From assembly GCF_000342165.1 (NCBI RefSeq), contig NZ_AMRV01000003.1, positions 124,001 to 188,000 on the forward strand: 64,000 nt of DNA, in the 5' to 3' direction. Positions 1-8,353 of the stretch are shown here, in pieces. This stretch comes from Pacificimonas flava (GTDB lineage: Bacteria; Pseudomonadota; Alphaproteobacteria; Sphingomonadales; Sphingomonadaceae). Every line of letters starts with the position of its first letter. Position 1 is the first letter of the stretch. The notes under the pieces are model-generated. The model did no database searches. It saw only the letters and a list, made by a program, of their open reading frames with translations, and was not told the origin of the DNA. Position numbers and translations under genes: made by a program.

Positions 1-1
1 G

Positions 2-343
2 TCGTCGGGCGGCGGATCGCCGGGCAACAGGTCCTATCAGGACGATCACTATCACACCCTCCGCCAGCGCCATCTGGACGAGTTCGACCGCGATTATGAC
101 GAGTATCGCCGTCATCGTAGCGATCAGATGGGAGAGGAATTCGACGAGTGGCGTCGAAACCGACAGGCCAGCGCAGGCGGCGCCCAGCAGGATCAGTCCC
201 AATCCGGCAAAACGAGCGCACAGCAGAGTTCCGGAAGCGCGTCCGGCTCAGGCAGCAGCGGAAGCCAGAGCGGAGGTTCGTCGGCTTCGTCGAGCGGACG
301 GTCCGGCTCTTCTTCCTCCAACAAAAGCGGCAGCACGTCCTGA
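2..343 (+). CDS. Ser/Gly-rich hypothetical protein (3' part)
   Basis: The reading frame is already open at the first base and ends with TGA at 341-343, so the start lies upstream of the window. The 113 visible residues begin Ser/Gly-rich, pass through a charged segment rich in Asp, Arg and Tyr with repeated 'EFDEWR/DEYRRHR' texture (about residues 15-55), and end in a low-complexity Ser/Gly/Gln tail. No catalytic motif is visible. It sits 33 nt upstream of a PRC-barrel gene in the same direction and could be its operon partner. Charge-rich, low-complexity proteins of this kind often accompany PRC-barrel stress proteins in sphingomonads, but that link is inference. Confidence 0.6.
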   Translation, partial: SSGGGSPGNRSYQDDHYHTLRQRHLDEFDRDYDEYRRHRSDQMGEEFDEWRRNRQASAGGAQQDQSQSGKTSAQQSSGSASGSGSSGSQSGGSSASSSGRSGSSSSNKSGSTS

Positions 344-376
344 TCCGCACGTTTCCATCGGTAGGAGAATGTATAA

Positions 377-880
377 ATGGCTGATTTCTTTGGATCCGAT
401 ACGGACCGTCGTGGCGGCTACAATCCCTATGGCGGCCGCGACCGCGACATGAGCGGTCGGGGTTCCGGGCGCCGCGGTAATCGCGGACGTGACTGGGATG
501 ACGATGAGAGTCGTGGCCGGCGCGGCGGTGGCCGGGTGAGCGGCGACCGCCTTATCGCGTCTGACCGCGTCGAAGGCACGCGTGTCTACGACCGCCGCGG
601 CAACAGGCTTGGCACCATCGAGAATTTCATGGTCGACAAGCGCTCAGGCCACGTGGAGTACGCCATCCTTTCCTTCGGCGGCTTCCTGGGGATGGGCGAT
701 CGCCACTACCCGCTTCCCTGGGACGAACTTACCTATGACCAGGACGAGGGTGGCTATGTGGTCAACGTGACGGAACAGGACCTGGAAGAGGCTCCGAGCC
801 ATCGTGCGGGACAGAACGTCCGATACGACCGCAACTACAGCAATGATATCCGTAGCTATTACGGCGGCATGGGCTGGTAG
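377..880 (+). CDS. PRC-barrel domain protein
   Basis: A 167-residue protein. The N-terminal ~50 residues are Gly/Arg/Asp-rich and probably disordered. Residues ~55-130 form a PRC-barrel: 'ASDRVEGTRVYDRRGNRLG' followed by 'VEYAILSFGGFLGMGDRHYP' and 'LPWDELTYD'. In this family the barrel is a small beta domain of photosynthetic reaction-centre H subunits, RimM and stress-related proteins; no enzymatic role is expected. The start is supported by the purine-rich site GGTAGGAGAA 7 nt before the ATG. A strong terminator follows at 904-944. The function here, perhaps envelope or general stress, is inference. Confidence 0.85.
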   Translation: MADFFGSDTDRRGGYNPYGGRDRDMSGRGSGRRGNRGRDWDDDESRGRRGGGRVSGDRLIASDRVEGTRVYDRRGNRLGTIENFMVDKRSGHVEYAILSFGGFLGMGDRHYPLPWDELTYDQDEGGYVVNVTEQDLEEAPSHRAGQNVRYDRNYSNDIRSYYGGMGW

Positions 881-903
881 GCCCCGCCATCACTGCATTA
901 TGC

Positions 904-944
904 GCCGCCATGATGGGCTCCACCCGTCGTGGCGGCCTTTTTTT
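904..944 (+). terminator. Rho-independent terminator of the PRC-barrel gene
   Basis: A perfect 7-bp stem, GCCGCCA (904-910) with TGGCGGC (930-936), encloses an inner GGG/CCC pairing and is followed by a run of seven T at 938-944. It lies 23 nt after the PRC-barrel stop codon. The rest of 945-1183 shows no convincing gene. Confidence 0.8.
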
Positions 945-1183
945 GCCCTCTTGACGGGAAAATGCGGGTAGGAGCACTGAGCCATGGCCGCCGTGCTCAG
1001 TTTTCGAATCCCGACAGGTCGATCGGGTCGGTTGAAGCGAGGAGGGAGTCAGGTTTCCTGGGGCATGTGACCCCCTGCTCGCCCTCCTTATTCTGTGCCC
1101 GACAGCCGCTATTTCATTATAGCAGCTTGGAAACGCAGGTTATTGCCGGGACTCCCCCAAGCGGCCGCGAGTCAGGAGGCAGA

Positions 1184-1567
1184 TCAGGCCGGTTCGGCGG
1201 CCAGCAGCCCCTCGACCAGTTCGATCACCTTGCCCGCCGCCACGGGCTTTTCCATCCGCCTCATGTCCGCGAATTCATCGGGAATGACGGCGCGGTCATA
1301 TCCAGTGACGAACGCAAAGGGTATGGACCGGCGCGCAAGTTCACGCGGCAGATCGAACGAGATGCCGTTGCCGAGATTGATATCGACCAGGGCGCAGTCC
1401 GGACGTTCCGCTGCAAGCGCGCGGACGGCGCCCGCCATGTCCGGGAAGGGTCCGAGGACGATGACCCCCTTTGCCGTCAGGGCATCCTCCAGATCCGTGG
1501 CCAGAAAATAATCGTCCTCCAGCACAAGAACCCGCACGTTCTCAAGGCTGAGCCCTATCCTGCTCAT
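1184..1567 (-). CDS. Single-domain response regulator
   Basis: A 127-residue stand-alone receiver domain without an output domain. Visible receiver signatures are the acidic pair in 'VLVLEDDYF' near residue 15, the phospho-acceptor Asp in 'CALVDINLGNG', the Thr/Gly of 'FVTGYD', and the switch Lys in 'RMEKPVAAG'. The ATG at 1567 follows an AGGAAGG site at 8-nt spacing; the frame is open further upstream but only the receiver part looks coding. It lies downstream of, and in the same direction as, the HWE kinase and second receiver, separated by about 200 nt. Such receivers probably act as phosphate sinks or protein-interaction switches in kinase networks; the partner kinase is inferred. Confidence 0.88.
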   Translation of the reverse strand: MSRIGLSLENVRVLVLEDDYFLATDLEDALTAKGVIVLGPFPDMAGAVRALAAERPDCALVDINLGNGISFDLPRELARRSIPFAFVTGYDRAVIPDEFADMRRMEKPVAAGKVIELVEGLLAAEPA

Positions 1568-1768
1568 CGGCCGACCTTCCTGGTTTGAGGGATCGGCTGC
1601 TGCGGACGCACCTGCCGTCCGACGTCGCGAGAAGCACTCGAATAATCTTTCATCGTTCCCGGGACGGTAATGTCGAGTCGCCGTGGTTTCGCCAAAGCAG
1701 GTTATTAACCATCCCCGCGCCGTGGATGAAGTCTGCACCGCGATGGATACCCGCCCCGGCAGGTGACG

Positions 1769-2158
1769 TCAGAGCACGTTATCGGAGCTGCCCACGAGCC
1801 GCCTGACGGCCGTCAAGAACGCATGCGGCGTGCAGGGTTTGGCGATCCGGAGAACCGGCTGGCTTTCCGGGGACAGAGACCATTGATCGTACCCGGAGTG
1901 GATGCAGAACGGCACCGATCGCTTCTTCAGCACGGCGGCAATCTCCTCGGAGCTTCGCCCCTGAAGCTTGATGTCGAGTATGGCGGCATGAAGGGGTTCC
2001 GACCTTGCCAGGGCCAGTCCCTCTGAAAGCGATCCGGCAGGACCGACGACAACCGCGCCCGCCCGCGAAAGGGTCCGCCGAAGATCGGACGCGATCAGAT
2101 ATTCGTCTTCGACCACCAGAATATGTTTGCCGTGCAAGATGTTGCGGCCCGCCGTCAT
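1769..2158 (-). CDS. Single-domain response regulator coupled to HWE kinase
   Basis: A 129-residue receiver domain with 'ILVVEDEYLI' (acidic pocket), the phospho-acceptor Asp in 'AAILDIKLQGR', and the Lys in 'RIAKPCTPHAF'. Its ATG overlaps the kinase stop codon as ATGA (2155-2158), so the two are translationally coupled and this receiver is the best candidate partner of that kinase. An in-frame ATG 15 nt upstream exists but lies inside the kinase gene and lacks a better ribosome site. There is no output domain, so signalling must go through protein contacts. Confidence 0.88.
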   Translation of the reverse strand: MTAGRNILHGKHILVVEDEYLIASDLRRTLSRAGAVVVGPAGSLSEGLALARSEPLHAAILDIKLQGRSSEEIAAVLKKRSVPFCIHSGYDQWSLSPESQPVLRIAKPCTPHAFLTAVRRLVGSSDNVL

Positions 2159-3975
2159 ACCTCCGCACTCCACACCGATGCCGTATCCACGAGCGGCAGG
2201 GCGATCGTGCAGACGATCCCCCCGCCCTTGAATTCCACAGTGGTTTTTGCGCCCAGCCTGTAGGGCAGCGCCTCGGCGATGAGTTCAAGACCGAACCCCT
2301 TGCGGCCGGGTTCGACCGGAACGGCCGGCACGCCCGTCTCCGCCCATGTCAGGTGCAGCCAATTGGCCGCCCTGTCCGCAGAGCCCTCGCCGCGTTCGAC
2401 GTGCCAAGCGATGTCGAGACGACCGCCCGCGATTCTGAGGCCGCCATATTTTATGGCGTTGCTGGTCAATTCATGGAGAACCAGGCCCATGCTTTCCACC
2501 GACTGGATCGGCAGATCGACCGGGGGACCAGAGATGCTCACCTGATCCTCTCCCGCAGCGACGCTCGTCAACTCGTCTCTGATGAGGGATTCAAGATCGA
2601 CGCCGTTCCCCGGATTTCGGGTTACGATTACCTGCGTGCGAGCCAAGGCCTCCAGTCGCCCGCTGAAATGATCCGTGACCTGTTCGATATCCGAATTGGT
2701 CTCCACCGTCCGCGTGAAAACGGACCGTACGACCGACAGCATGTTGCGAACGCGGTGCTGCAGTTCGGCAACCAACAGGTGTTGGCGGCCCTGCAAGTCT
2801 TTCAACTCATGAATGTCCGTGCACGTACCGAGCCATTCCAAGACCCCGCCATGTTCGTCGCGAACAGGCGCCGCACGTGTCTGGAACCAGCGATATTCAC
2901 CGGTGTCCTGGTTTCTCAGGCGAAACTGGACGTTGAGAACGCCCCCATTCGCTGCTGCCGCCCATTTGGCTCGAACCGGGCCCCGGTCCTCGGGATGAAC
3001 AGGATCAAGCCACCCGAACGCTCGGCAATCATTCGAGTCCTGTCCGGTGAAGGCAGTCCATTGCGGCCCGCACCATGTCCAGAAGCCGTTATGGACCGCC
3101 CGCCACACAAGATGCGGCGCGCCCTCCACCAGCGTTGCCAGCCGGTCTCGTGCCTCGCGAAGCTCCTGTTCTTTCCGCGCCGTTTGCAGAGCATCGCCGA
3201 TATAGTCCGCGGCGCTGCTGAACAGCCGCTCATCGCCGGCGCTCCAGCGGCGGGACGGTTTCGACGTAGCGCGCAGGCATCCAATGGCCTCGCCATCCTC
3301 ATAAAATATATGCGTCAAACGGGCTGCCGGCGCCTGCGCCAACGAAGAGGGTTCGGCCTCGGCCTCGCTCCCGCCTCGCGAGGCTGATCCGGCCTTGACT
3401 GGAGGCGCGTCGGGATCGCCCGAAGTGCCGTCGTCGTGGTTTGCCCGATCCGGGTCAGGCCCGTTCGCGATCAGCGAAAACGAAACCTCTTCCGCTTGCA
3501 GCGCGGTCTTGAGCAGCCGGGACGCCCTGTCCATGAGTTTCGCCGGATCCGCTGCGGGGTCCAACCGGACGCAAAGTTCCGTCAGAACCGCCTGCGCTCT
3601 CTCCTCGTCCCTTCGCAAACGCTGGTCCGTACGTTCGTCGGTCACGTCGCGGGCCACGCAGTAAATTTCGCCTCGATCGCGCTGCGGGACCGCGTTCCAC
3701 TGGAAGACCCGCTCGCTGCCGTCGCGGCAAAGGAGGCAATTTTCGAAGTTCTTCAAGGCATGTCCGGCACTGAGCGTCTTGACGGCCTCCAGCGTGGCGC
3801 GCCGGTCACGCGGATGCACGAGGTGCAGCCCGGACCTTCTCACAAGATCGCTGCACCTCCATCCCAGGACCCGTTCGAAGGTCGGATTGATCCGCAGCCA
3901 GGCGCCCGTCCGCAAGGACGCAACGGCAAGCAAGTCGAGAGACGCGTTAAAGAGATGATCGACCTGAGACGTCAT
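2155..3975 (-). CDS. PAS/GAF sensor histidine kinase, HWE family
   Basis: A 606-residue kinase with no membrane segments, so probably cytosolic. Residues ~5-115 are a PAS domain, ~120-265 a GAF-like region split by an acidic linker, and ~275-390 a second PAS with PAC ending in 'EWLGTCTDIHE'. The H-box is 'ELQHRVRNML' with the phospho-acceptor His at about 407, the arrangement typical of HWE/HisKA_2 kinases. The ATP-binding domain shows the N-box 'LHELTSNAIKYG' and late G-box 'GFGLELIAEALPY'. The ATG at 3975 opens onto a 301-nt divergent promoter region shared with a Crp/Fnr gene. The stop codon overlaps the following receiver gene. The signal sensed is unknown. Confidence 0.9.
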   Translation of the reverse strand: MTSQVDHLFNASLDLLAVASLRTGAWLRINPTFERVLGWRCSDLVRRSGLHLVHPRDRRATLEAVKTLSAGHALKNFENCLLCRDGSERVFQWNAVPQRDRGEIYCVARDVTDERTDQRLRRDEERAQAVLTELCVRLDPAADPAKLMDRASRLLKTALQAEEVSFSLIANGPDPDRANHDDGTSGDPDAPPVKAGSASRGGSEAEAEPSSLAQAPAARLTHIFYEDGEAIGCLRATSKPSRRWSAGDERLFSSAADYIGDALQTARKEQELREARDRLATLVEGAPHLVWRAVHNGFWTWCGPQWTAFTGQDSNDCRAFGWLDPVHPEDRGPVRAKWAAAANGGVLNVQFRLRNQDTGEYRWFQTRAAPVRDEHGGVLEWLGTCTDIHELKDLQGRQHLLVAELQHRVRNMLSVVRSVFTRTVETNSDIEQVTDHFSGRLEALARTQVIVTRNPGNGVDLESLIRDELTSVAAGEDQVSISGPPVDLPIQSVESMGLVLHELTSNAIKYGGLRIAGGRLDIAWHVERGEGSADRAANWLHLTWAETGVPAVPVEPGRKGFGLELIAEALPYRLGAKTTVEFKGGGIVCTIALPLVDTASVWSAEV

Positions 3976-4153
3976 GTCACCGAACGAACCGCCATTCAGT
4001 TTGCACAGTCAGCGATTCCATCGGGATCGACCTTATTTCCGCCAACGACCCCCATACCCTATGGGCTTGCCGGACTTTATCCAATCGCCGCCGGACCGAG
4101 TATTTTGCGAACAGCGGATGATCAAGACTGTGATGCGTTCGCTATTCGGGGCA

Positions 4154-4178
4154 AACAGGTTCGGCATTAATTGGTTCC
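4154..4178 (-). promoter_or_regulatory. Putative sigma-EcfG promoter for the HWE kinase operon
   Basis: On the minus strand GGAAC (4178-4174) is followed after 16 nt by TGTT (4157-4154). This fits the alphaproteobacterial general-stress consensus GGAAC-N16/17-cGTT with one mismatch. It lies about 180 nt upstream of the kinase start in the 3976-4276 divergent region. It is a pattern match only. Confidence 0.4.
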
Positions 4179-4276
4179 GTCCCCTCCCGTCGTCGTACGT
4201 TGCCGTACGAGCAACCCGAAACGGTTTTCTGTATGTTATCTTAACCAATGTTCGGACACGGAACTGGGGTCGAAAG

Positions 4277-5155
4277 ATGCAAGCTTCTCAGGCAAATCAG
4301 AAGGTTTACAAAAGGTTAAACGATAGGGAGGTCGAGAAGAACGACTCGGCACCGGCAAAACCGAGTCTTGCCGACGAGAAAGTTGATTCTTTACGTACTT
4401 TAAGAAATTCGCTGATCGGTTTCGCTCCGAACGCATCGAAACTCGCTTTCTCCGCCATCGCCTCTACGGTCATGTCGGCCCGCGTTCACCGCCCTGGGGC
4501 CAATATCCTGCTGGAGGGGCAGCCCTCCGATACCATCCATCTTATCGTCAGCGGGGGCATGGCCCGGTACAAGACGACGATGGAGGGAGGGCGAACGATC
4601 GTATGGCTGGGCCTTCCGCGGGAATTCGCCAATCTGGGCCTGCTTTGGTTCGACAAGGTAAACTACGGGATGTTCGCGCTGGGCCAGACCCGGTCGCTAT
4701 GCCTGTCAGCGTCGAAACTGCATCATGTGCTGAAGGAACAGCCCGACATCGCCGTGGCTTTCGGCTGGCTGATTTCGGCGGAGAATATGATGCTGGGTGA
4801 ACGCGTTCAGTCGCTCGCCCGTCTCAGCGCGCGGGAGCGGCTGTTACTCTTTCTTTGCGAAACGGGATATCGCAGCCATGCGCTTGAAGAGGAGACGACG
4901 CGGGGGTTGGGAGACTCGTTCGAAATCGGCGTCACCCAGGCGCAGCTTGCCGATCTTCTGGGCCTGACGCCGGTGCATGTGAACCGCACCATCCAGACGC
5001 TGATCAGTGAGGGCATGGTCGCGCGCCAACAGAAGAAATGGCGCCTTCTCAATCCAGCGGCAGCCTGGCGCGAGGCCAATTTCAGCCCCAACTACCTTCA
5101 TCCCTACAAGCGGACCGCCGAACCGCAGGATGCTGCGGCATCGGGCCGATTCTGA
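4277..5155 (+). CDS. Crp/Fnr-family transcriptional regulator
   Basis: A 292-residue protein with a ~60-residue polar N-terminal extension, a cyclic-nucleotide-binding-like beta-roll (~residues 70-165, 'HRPGANILLEGQPSD' then 'LIVSGGMARYKT'), a dimerisation helix, and a C-terminal winged helix (~225-275) with 'VTQAQLADLLGLTPVHVNRT' as the recognition region. The family binds DNA as a dimer and responds to nucleotides, redox or other ligands; no Fnr-type N-terminal cysteines are seen. The ATG at 4277 was chosen because the stretch before it is AT-rich promoter DNA, although the frame stays open to about 3974. It is followed after 1 nt by a broken histidine kinase. Confidence 0.85.
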   Translation: MQASQANQKVYKRLNDREVEKNDSAPAKPSLADEKVDSLRTLRNSLIGFAPNASKLAFSAIASTVMSARVHRPGANILLEGQPSDTIHLIVSGGMARYKTTMEGGRTIVWLGLPREFANLGLLWFDKVNYGMFALGQTRSLCLSASKLHHVLKEQPDIAVAFGWLISAENMMLGERVQSLARLSARERLLLFLCETGYRSHALEEETTRGLGDSFEIGVTQAQLADLLGLTPVHVNRTIQTLISEGMVARQQKKWRLLNPAAAWREANFSPNYLHPYKRTAEPQDAAASGRF

Positions 5156-5156
5156 G

Positions 5157-5790
5157 ATGGCGAGCGCAGTCCCATCCCTCACCGACTTCGCTCCCGCGAC
5201 GCGGCCGGGCAGGGTCGCGGCGATCCCGCCCGAGCACAGCCGACACAATGATTTTCAGGTCGTGATGAGCCTGATTGGGCTCGAAGGCCGGCGATGTACC
5301 GATGACGGCACCCGCAAGGTGCTGAATGGACTGGGAGAGCGCGTGATCGCGCTGGCCCGGGCGCGCCGGACCTTCGACGGGAACAGCAAGTCAGCCTTGG
5401 TGTCCGTGCTCTCCGACATCTGCGCCGCGCATGTGAGATCCGCCGAACCAAGAGATATTGTCGTGGCACTGGCCCGCCTTCGACAACTTGCCGGCAATCG
5501 GATCGCAGTCGGTGCTTGCGGCCGGAATGGCTGTCAACGAACTCGTCACGAACGCGGTTCGGCATGGCTTTCCGACCTCTGGGGGGCGTATCACTGTCTC
5601 GGTCGGAACCACCACGACGGGAAAGCTTCTGATCGAGGTCGCGGACGACGGAGTTCCCTTCCCCTTTGCGGAAAACATGACCAGCCGCACCGGCGGATTG
5701 TTCTTTGCCCGCAAGCTCATTCTGGCGGCCGGCGGCACGTTTCGCATGCCAGCGGAAGGGTCGAAGATCTTTCGTCTCACATTCGGTTGA
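5157..5790 (+). pseudogene. HWE/HisKA_2-type histidine kinase with frameshift
   Basis: The first part, from ATG 5157, encodes a histidine phospho-acceptor region ('HSRHNDFQVVMSLIGLEGRR', then 'LGERVIALARARRTF' and 'LSDICAAHVR'). The ATP-binding half lies in the next frame: 'MAVNELVTNAVRHGFPTSGG' (N-box), 'EVADDGVPFPF' (G1), and a C-terminal 'RLTFG'. The two join with a one-base shift at about 5470-5480, giving a ~210-residue PAS-less kinase similar to small HisKA_2 proteins. Either this is a real loss of function or a base-calling error. It starts 1 nt after the Crp/Fnr gene, so the pair was probably one operon. It lacks a usual sensory domain and would depend on a partner for input. Confidence 0.65.
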
Positions 5791-5936
5791 AGCAAAGACT
5801 TGACCGGATCGCTACTTAACCCTTGTTAAGGTGTTATTCGGCTTCCGCTCTTTACTTTTTTTGGTTAATTATGTTTCTCCACTGATGGAGAGCAGTTCAG
5901 AGGAGGAATTGTATAGACGACGCCGGGCAAAGCCGT

Positions 5937-6650
5937 TTGCGAAACCGTATCCTACGGCTGCTTCCCCCCTCATTTTATCAGAGCATCCAACCCGATCTGC
6001 AGTCCTTCGACGCTCCTCAGGGAATGGATCTCTATAGCGCCGATGAACCGATCAAATATGTATGCTTCCTGGAAAGCGGCGTCGGCTCGATCATTGGACC
6101 GATAAAGGGAAGGGAAGCGGAGAACGGATTGTTCGGGCGCGAGGGGTTTGCGCCGGTGGCGGCGGTCTTGACCGCTAAGGCGCCGGGCTTTTCCGCGGTC
6201 ATGCAAATGCCGGGGTTCGGATACAGGATACCGGCTGCACCGTTCCTTTCCGACCTTTCCAAGAATGAAGCCGCACGCTCCGTCCTTTTGCGCTATGTCC
6301 AGGCGCATCTTGTGCAGATCGCCCAGACAGCACTTTCCAATGCCGTTCACGTGATCGAGGAACGGCTCGCACGCTGGATTCTGATGATCCACGACCGAAT
6401 TGACGATGACGAGTTCGCCATCACGCACGATTTCCTGTCGCTCATGCTCGCTGTCCGGCGCCCGAGTGTGACGACGGCGTTGCATGCGCTCGAAGGAGAG
6501 ATGCTGATTCGCGCGGAACGTGGCTGCATCATCGTTCGCGACAGGAGAGGTCTCGAAGAGAGGGCCGGTGACGCATACGGCTATCCCGAGGCGGAATATG
6601 AAGAGCTTCTCGCGCCGTCGCAGGACCGCTTTCTGAACTGGTCCTACTAG
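5937..6650 (+). CDS. Crp/Fnr-family regulator with non-ATG start
   Basis: A ~237-residue regulator: an N-terminal segment 'NRILRLLPPSFYQSIQPDL', a degenerate cyclic-nucleotide-binding domain (to ~130), then a C-terminal winged helix with 'HDFLSLMLAVRRPSVTTALH' (~165-200). It resembles the short Crp/Fnr proteins common in sphingomonads and rhizobia that lack cAMP-binding residues. No ATG or GTG exists between the upstream stop at 5883 and the domain; the usable start is TTG 5937. Oddly, a perfect AGGAGG site (5901-5906) stands 30 nt before that TTG but only 6 nt before an in-frame ATA (5913). Target genes are unknown. Confidence 0.82.
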   Translation: MRNRILRLLPPSFYQSIQPDLQSFDAPQGMDLYSADEPIKYVCFLESGVGSIIGPIKGREAENGLFGREGFAPVAAVLTAKAPGFSAVMQMPGFGYRIPAAPFLSDLSKNEAARSVLLRYVQAHLVQIAQTALSNAVHVIEERLARWILMIHDRIDDDEFAITHDFLSLMLAVRRPSVTTALHALEGEMLIRAERGCIIVRDRRGLEERAGDAYGYPEAEYEELLAPSQDRFLNWSY

Positions 6651-6688
6651 GAGGCGAAACGCGGCCGGCCGCTGGGCACGATGCCGAT

Positions 6689-6716
6689 CGGCCCAGGAAC
6701 ACGCGTCCCTGGGCCG
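6689..6716. terminator. Hairpin between convergent genes
   Basis: CGGCCCAGG (6689-6697) and CCTGGGCCG (6708-6716) form a perfect 9-bp stem with a 10-nt loop, placed between the ends of the Crp/Fnr gene and the convergent small gene at 6763. No T-run follows on either strand, so termination would be weak or factor-assisted. Confidence 0.45.
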
Positions 6717-6762
6717 GGCGGCATCGCACCTCCCGGCCGAGGGTCATGAAGGGGCCGGACCC

Positions 6763-6897
6763 TTAATCCGCCTCTTCATCAGCGATAGGTTCGGTCCGCT
6801 TTTGCGATTTGCCGTCTTGCTGATCCCGAACCGTTTCTCTCTTTTCGGGGCTGCGGTTGGTTCCGGTATCGGTACGATTGCTCTTGGGTGTTGCCAT
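6763..6897 (-). CDS. Small charged protein (44 aa)
   Basis: A 44-residue protein rich in Lys, Arg, Asp, Glu, Thr and Ser with no hydrophobic segment, ending 'RTEPIADEEAD'. The start is strongly supported: the site GGAGGACGAA sits directly before the ATG at good spacing, and the codon use matches the neighbours. No known domain is recognised; its composition suggests an intrinsically disordered protein. It converges on the Crp/Fnr gene. Confidence 0.55.
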   Translation of the reverse strand: MATPKSNRTDTGTNRSPEKRETVRDQQDGKSQKRTEPIADEEAD

Positions 6898-7083
6898 TTC
6901 GTCCTCCAGCGTTGTCCGTAGCCATGAACGAACCGGCACGCAGCCGCGTTGCAATGATCCTGCCATCTCACAATACCGGCCACGCTGCTGCGAAGCGCAC
7001 CGCCGGTGGACGGGCTTACCGCCCTCCTGACTGCTTGAACGGGAGGTGGCAAAATGCTACCCTTCGCCTGAGGAGATAAGGCA

Positions 7084-7440
7084 ATGGCGCAGTCCGTCAA
7101 ACTCGGCGACGACGTGATGAAAATCGTTCGGCGCGAGTCAGAATTGCAAAGCCGGTCAGTCGCAGGCCAGATTACCTACTGGCTGCGAATTGGGCGCGCG
7201 ATCGAAAGGTCCGGAAATTTCGACCACGCGCGGCTTTCGGCGGCGCTCGCTGGTGAACTCGAAACGCGGCACCTTAGCGAAGAAGAAAAGGACGTCTGGC
7301 TGGACACATTCGTCGAGAAGATGGGCCAGCCGTCGGCAGGCGAAGAGGCGTTCTTCGCGAACCGCCGTCGACTTGGAATGGGCGTTGGTCTCGATGAATC
7401 CGGCAAGCTGGTCTACGAGAACGAACCTGAAGCTGCATGA
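7084..7440 (+). CDS. ParD-like antitoxin
   Basis: A 118-residue protein. The first ~50 residues ('VKLGDDVMKIVRRESELQSR', then 'SVAGQITYWLRIGRAIERSG') match the ParD-like antitoxin family: a ribbon-helix-helix-type DNA-binding region with the 'R/S-x-GQI-x-W-x-x-GRAIE' signature. The C-terminal half is acidic and likely binds the toxin. A GAGGAGATAAGGCA ribosome site precedes the ATG. The stop overlaps the start of the zeta-like kinase (ATGA, 7437-7440), so this is antitoxin-first, translationally coupled order; it probably autoregulates the pair. Confidence 0.85.
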   Translation: MAQSVKLGDDVMKIVRRESELQSRSVAGQITYWLRIGRAIERSGNFDHARLSAALAGELETRHLSEEEKDVWLDTFVEKMGQPSAGEEAFFANRRRLGMGVGLDESGKLVYENEPEAA

Positions 7441-8039
7441 AGCCTACGATGATCGTGCTCGCTGGCCCGAACGGGGCTGGCAAGTCGACGCTTCATGCAA
7501 CCCGAGTAGCACCGAGCTTTGCAGGACCATTCGTAAACGCCAACGTCATCCAGCGCGATGACATGGGCGATGCGTCCCCGGCGGCGTCCTATGAAGCTGC
7601 CCGTATTGCTTCGTCTCGCCGCGCAGAACTCATCCAAGATGGAAGGGACTTCGTTACCGAAACCGTCTTCTCCCATCCCTCGAAGCTCGACCTGATCGAA
7701 GAAGCCCGGTCGCACGGCTACACTGTCATTCTCATGCATGTGGGCGTGGACTCGCCGGACCTGTCAGTCGAGCGCGTCGAAGTCAGGGTAAGAGAGGGGG
7801 GACACGCCGTGCCTGAAGAGAAGGTCCGCGCGCGGTACGATCGCGGCGCGGCTCTCATCCGGGAGGCGGTACGAAAAGCGGATCGGGGCATGGTCTACGA
7901 CAACTCCCGGCTCAATCGCCCGCCGCAGCACTGCCTTACCTTTGCCAATGGCCGGCTAACCTATGCAAAGGCCGTCCTCCCCGCCTGGATCAGATCGGTC
8001 TACCGGCCGGACCTTCTTGTTCGGCAACCGAAACCCTGA
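7437..8039 (+). CDS. Zeta-toxin-family P-loop kinase
   Basis: A 200-residue P-loop kinase. Walker A is '[11 protein letters not shown]' at residues ~7-17. '[10 protein letters not shown]' and '[20 protein letters not shown]' follow, as in the zeta/UNG-like family where an Asp and an Arg/Glu set bind UDP-GlcNAc. Zeta toxins phosphorylate UDP-N-acetylglucosamine and block wall synthesis; short stand-alone members may have other substrates. The gene overlaps the ParD-like antitoxin by 4 nt. The pairing of a ParD-like rather than an epsilon antitoxin with a zeta kinase is a known sphingomonad arrangement by recollection, not verified here. Confidence 0.85.
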   Translation: MKPTMIVLAGPNGAGKSTLHATRVAPSFAGPFVNANVIQRDDMGDASPAASYEAARIASSRRAELIQDGRDFVTETVFSHPSKLDLIEEARSHGYTVILMHVGVDSPDLSVERVEVRVREGGHAVPEEKVRARYDRGAALIREAVRKADRGMVYDNSRLNRPPQHCLTFANGRLTYAKAVLPAWIRSVYRPDLLVRQPKP

Positions 8040-8065
8040 GGTTTGAGTAGCCCGACTGATCGGGA

Positions 8066-8353
8066 ATGATGAACATCCGTATCCAGCGGCCCAGAACCCG
8101 CAGAGTGTTGATGCTGTTGAAGACTTGTGAGCCGGCAGAAACCTGCGTCACGGCGAGCGTCCGTGCCGTCGAGATGCCGCCGCCCGGTGCCCCTGCCACC
8201 GAAACAGGACAAGGCCGCGGACTGATCGAGCTTGCGCTGCCCTACCAGCTCAGTGCAAAAACCACCTACGCTCTGGGGCCGGATGGCGTACACTGCACGA
8301 TTCCCATCCCGGTCTCGGCCAGCAGAACAGTGGAGGGGGACGAAAATGCCTGA
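8066..8353 (+). pseudogene. C-terminal remnant of an HWE histidine kinase
   Basis: A 95-codon frame whose second half, '[20 protein letters not shown]' then 'GVHCTIPIPVS', is the last G-box and final strands of an HWE kinase ATP-binding domain; compare 'GFGLELIAEALPYRLGAKTT' in the intact kinase at 2155-3975. The first ~50 residues resemble nothing known. The PAS, H-box and N-box are absent, so it cannot be a kinase. It overlaps the following receiver gene by 8 nt, the same coupling seen in intact kinase-receiver pairs. Most likely it is what remains of a kinase deleted when the toxin-antitoxin pair arrived. Confidence 0.6.

Noticed and set aside
2005-3387. 460-codon open frame antisense to the HWE kinase
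   Set aside because: It mirrors the kinase gene in a GC-rich region, has no ribosome site, and its product is Arg/Pro/Gln-rich without family resemblance.
3974-4276. 101-codon N-terminal extension of the Crp/Fnr gene
   Set aside because: It covers the AT-rich divergent promoter region and is unlike any Crp/Fnr sequence; ATG 4277 fits better.
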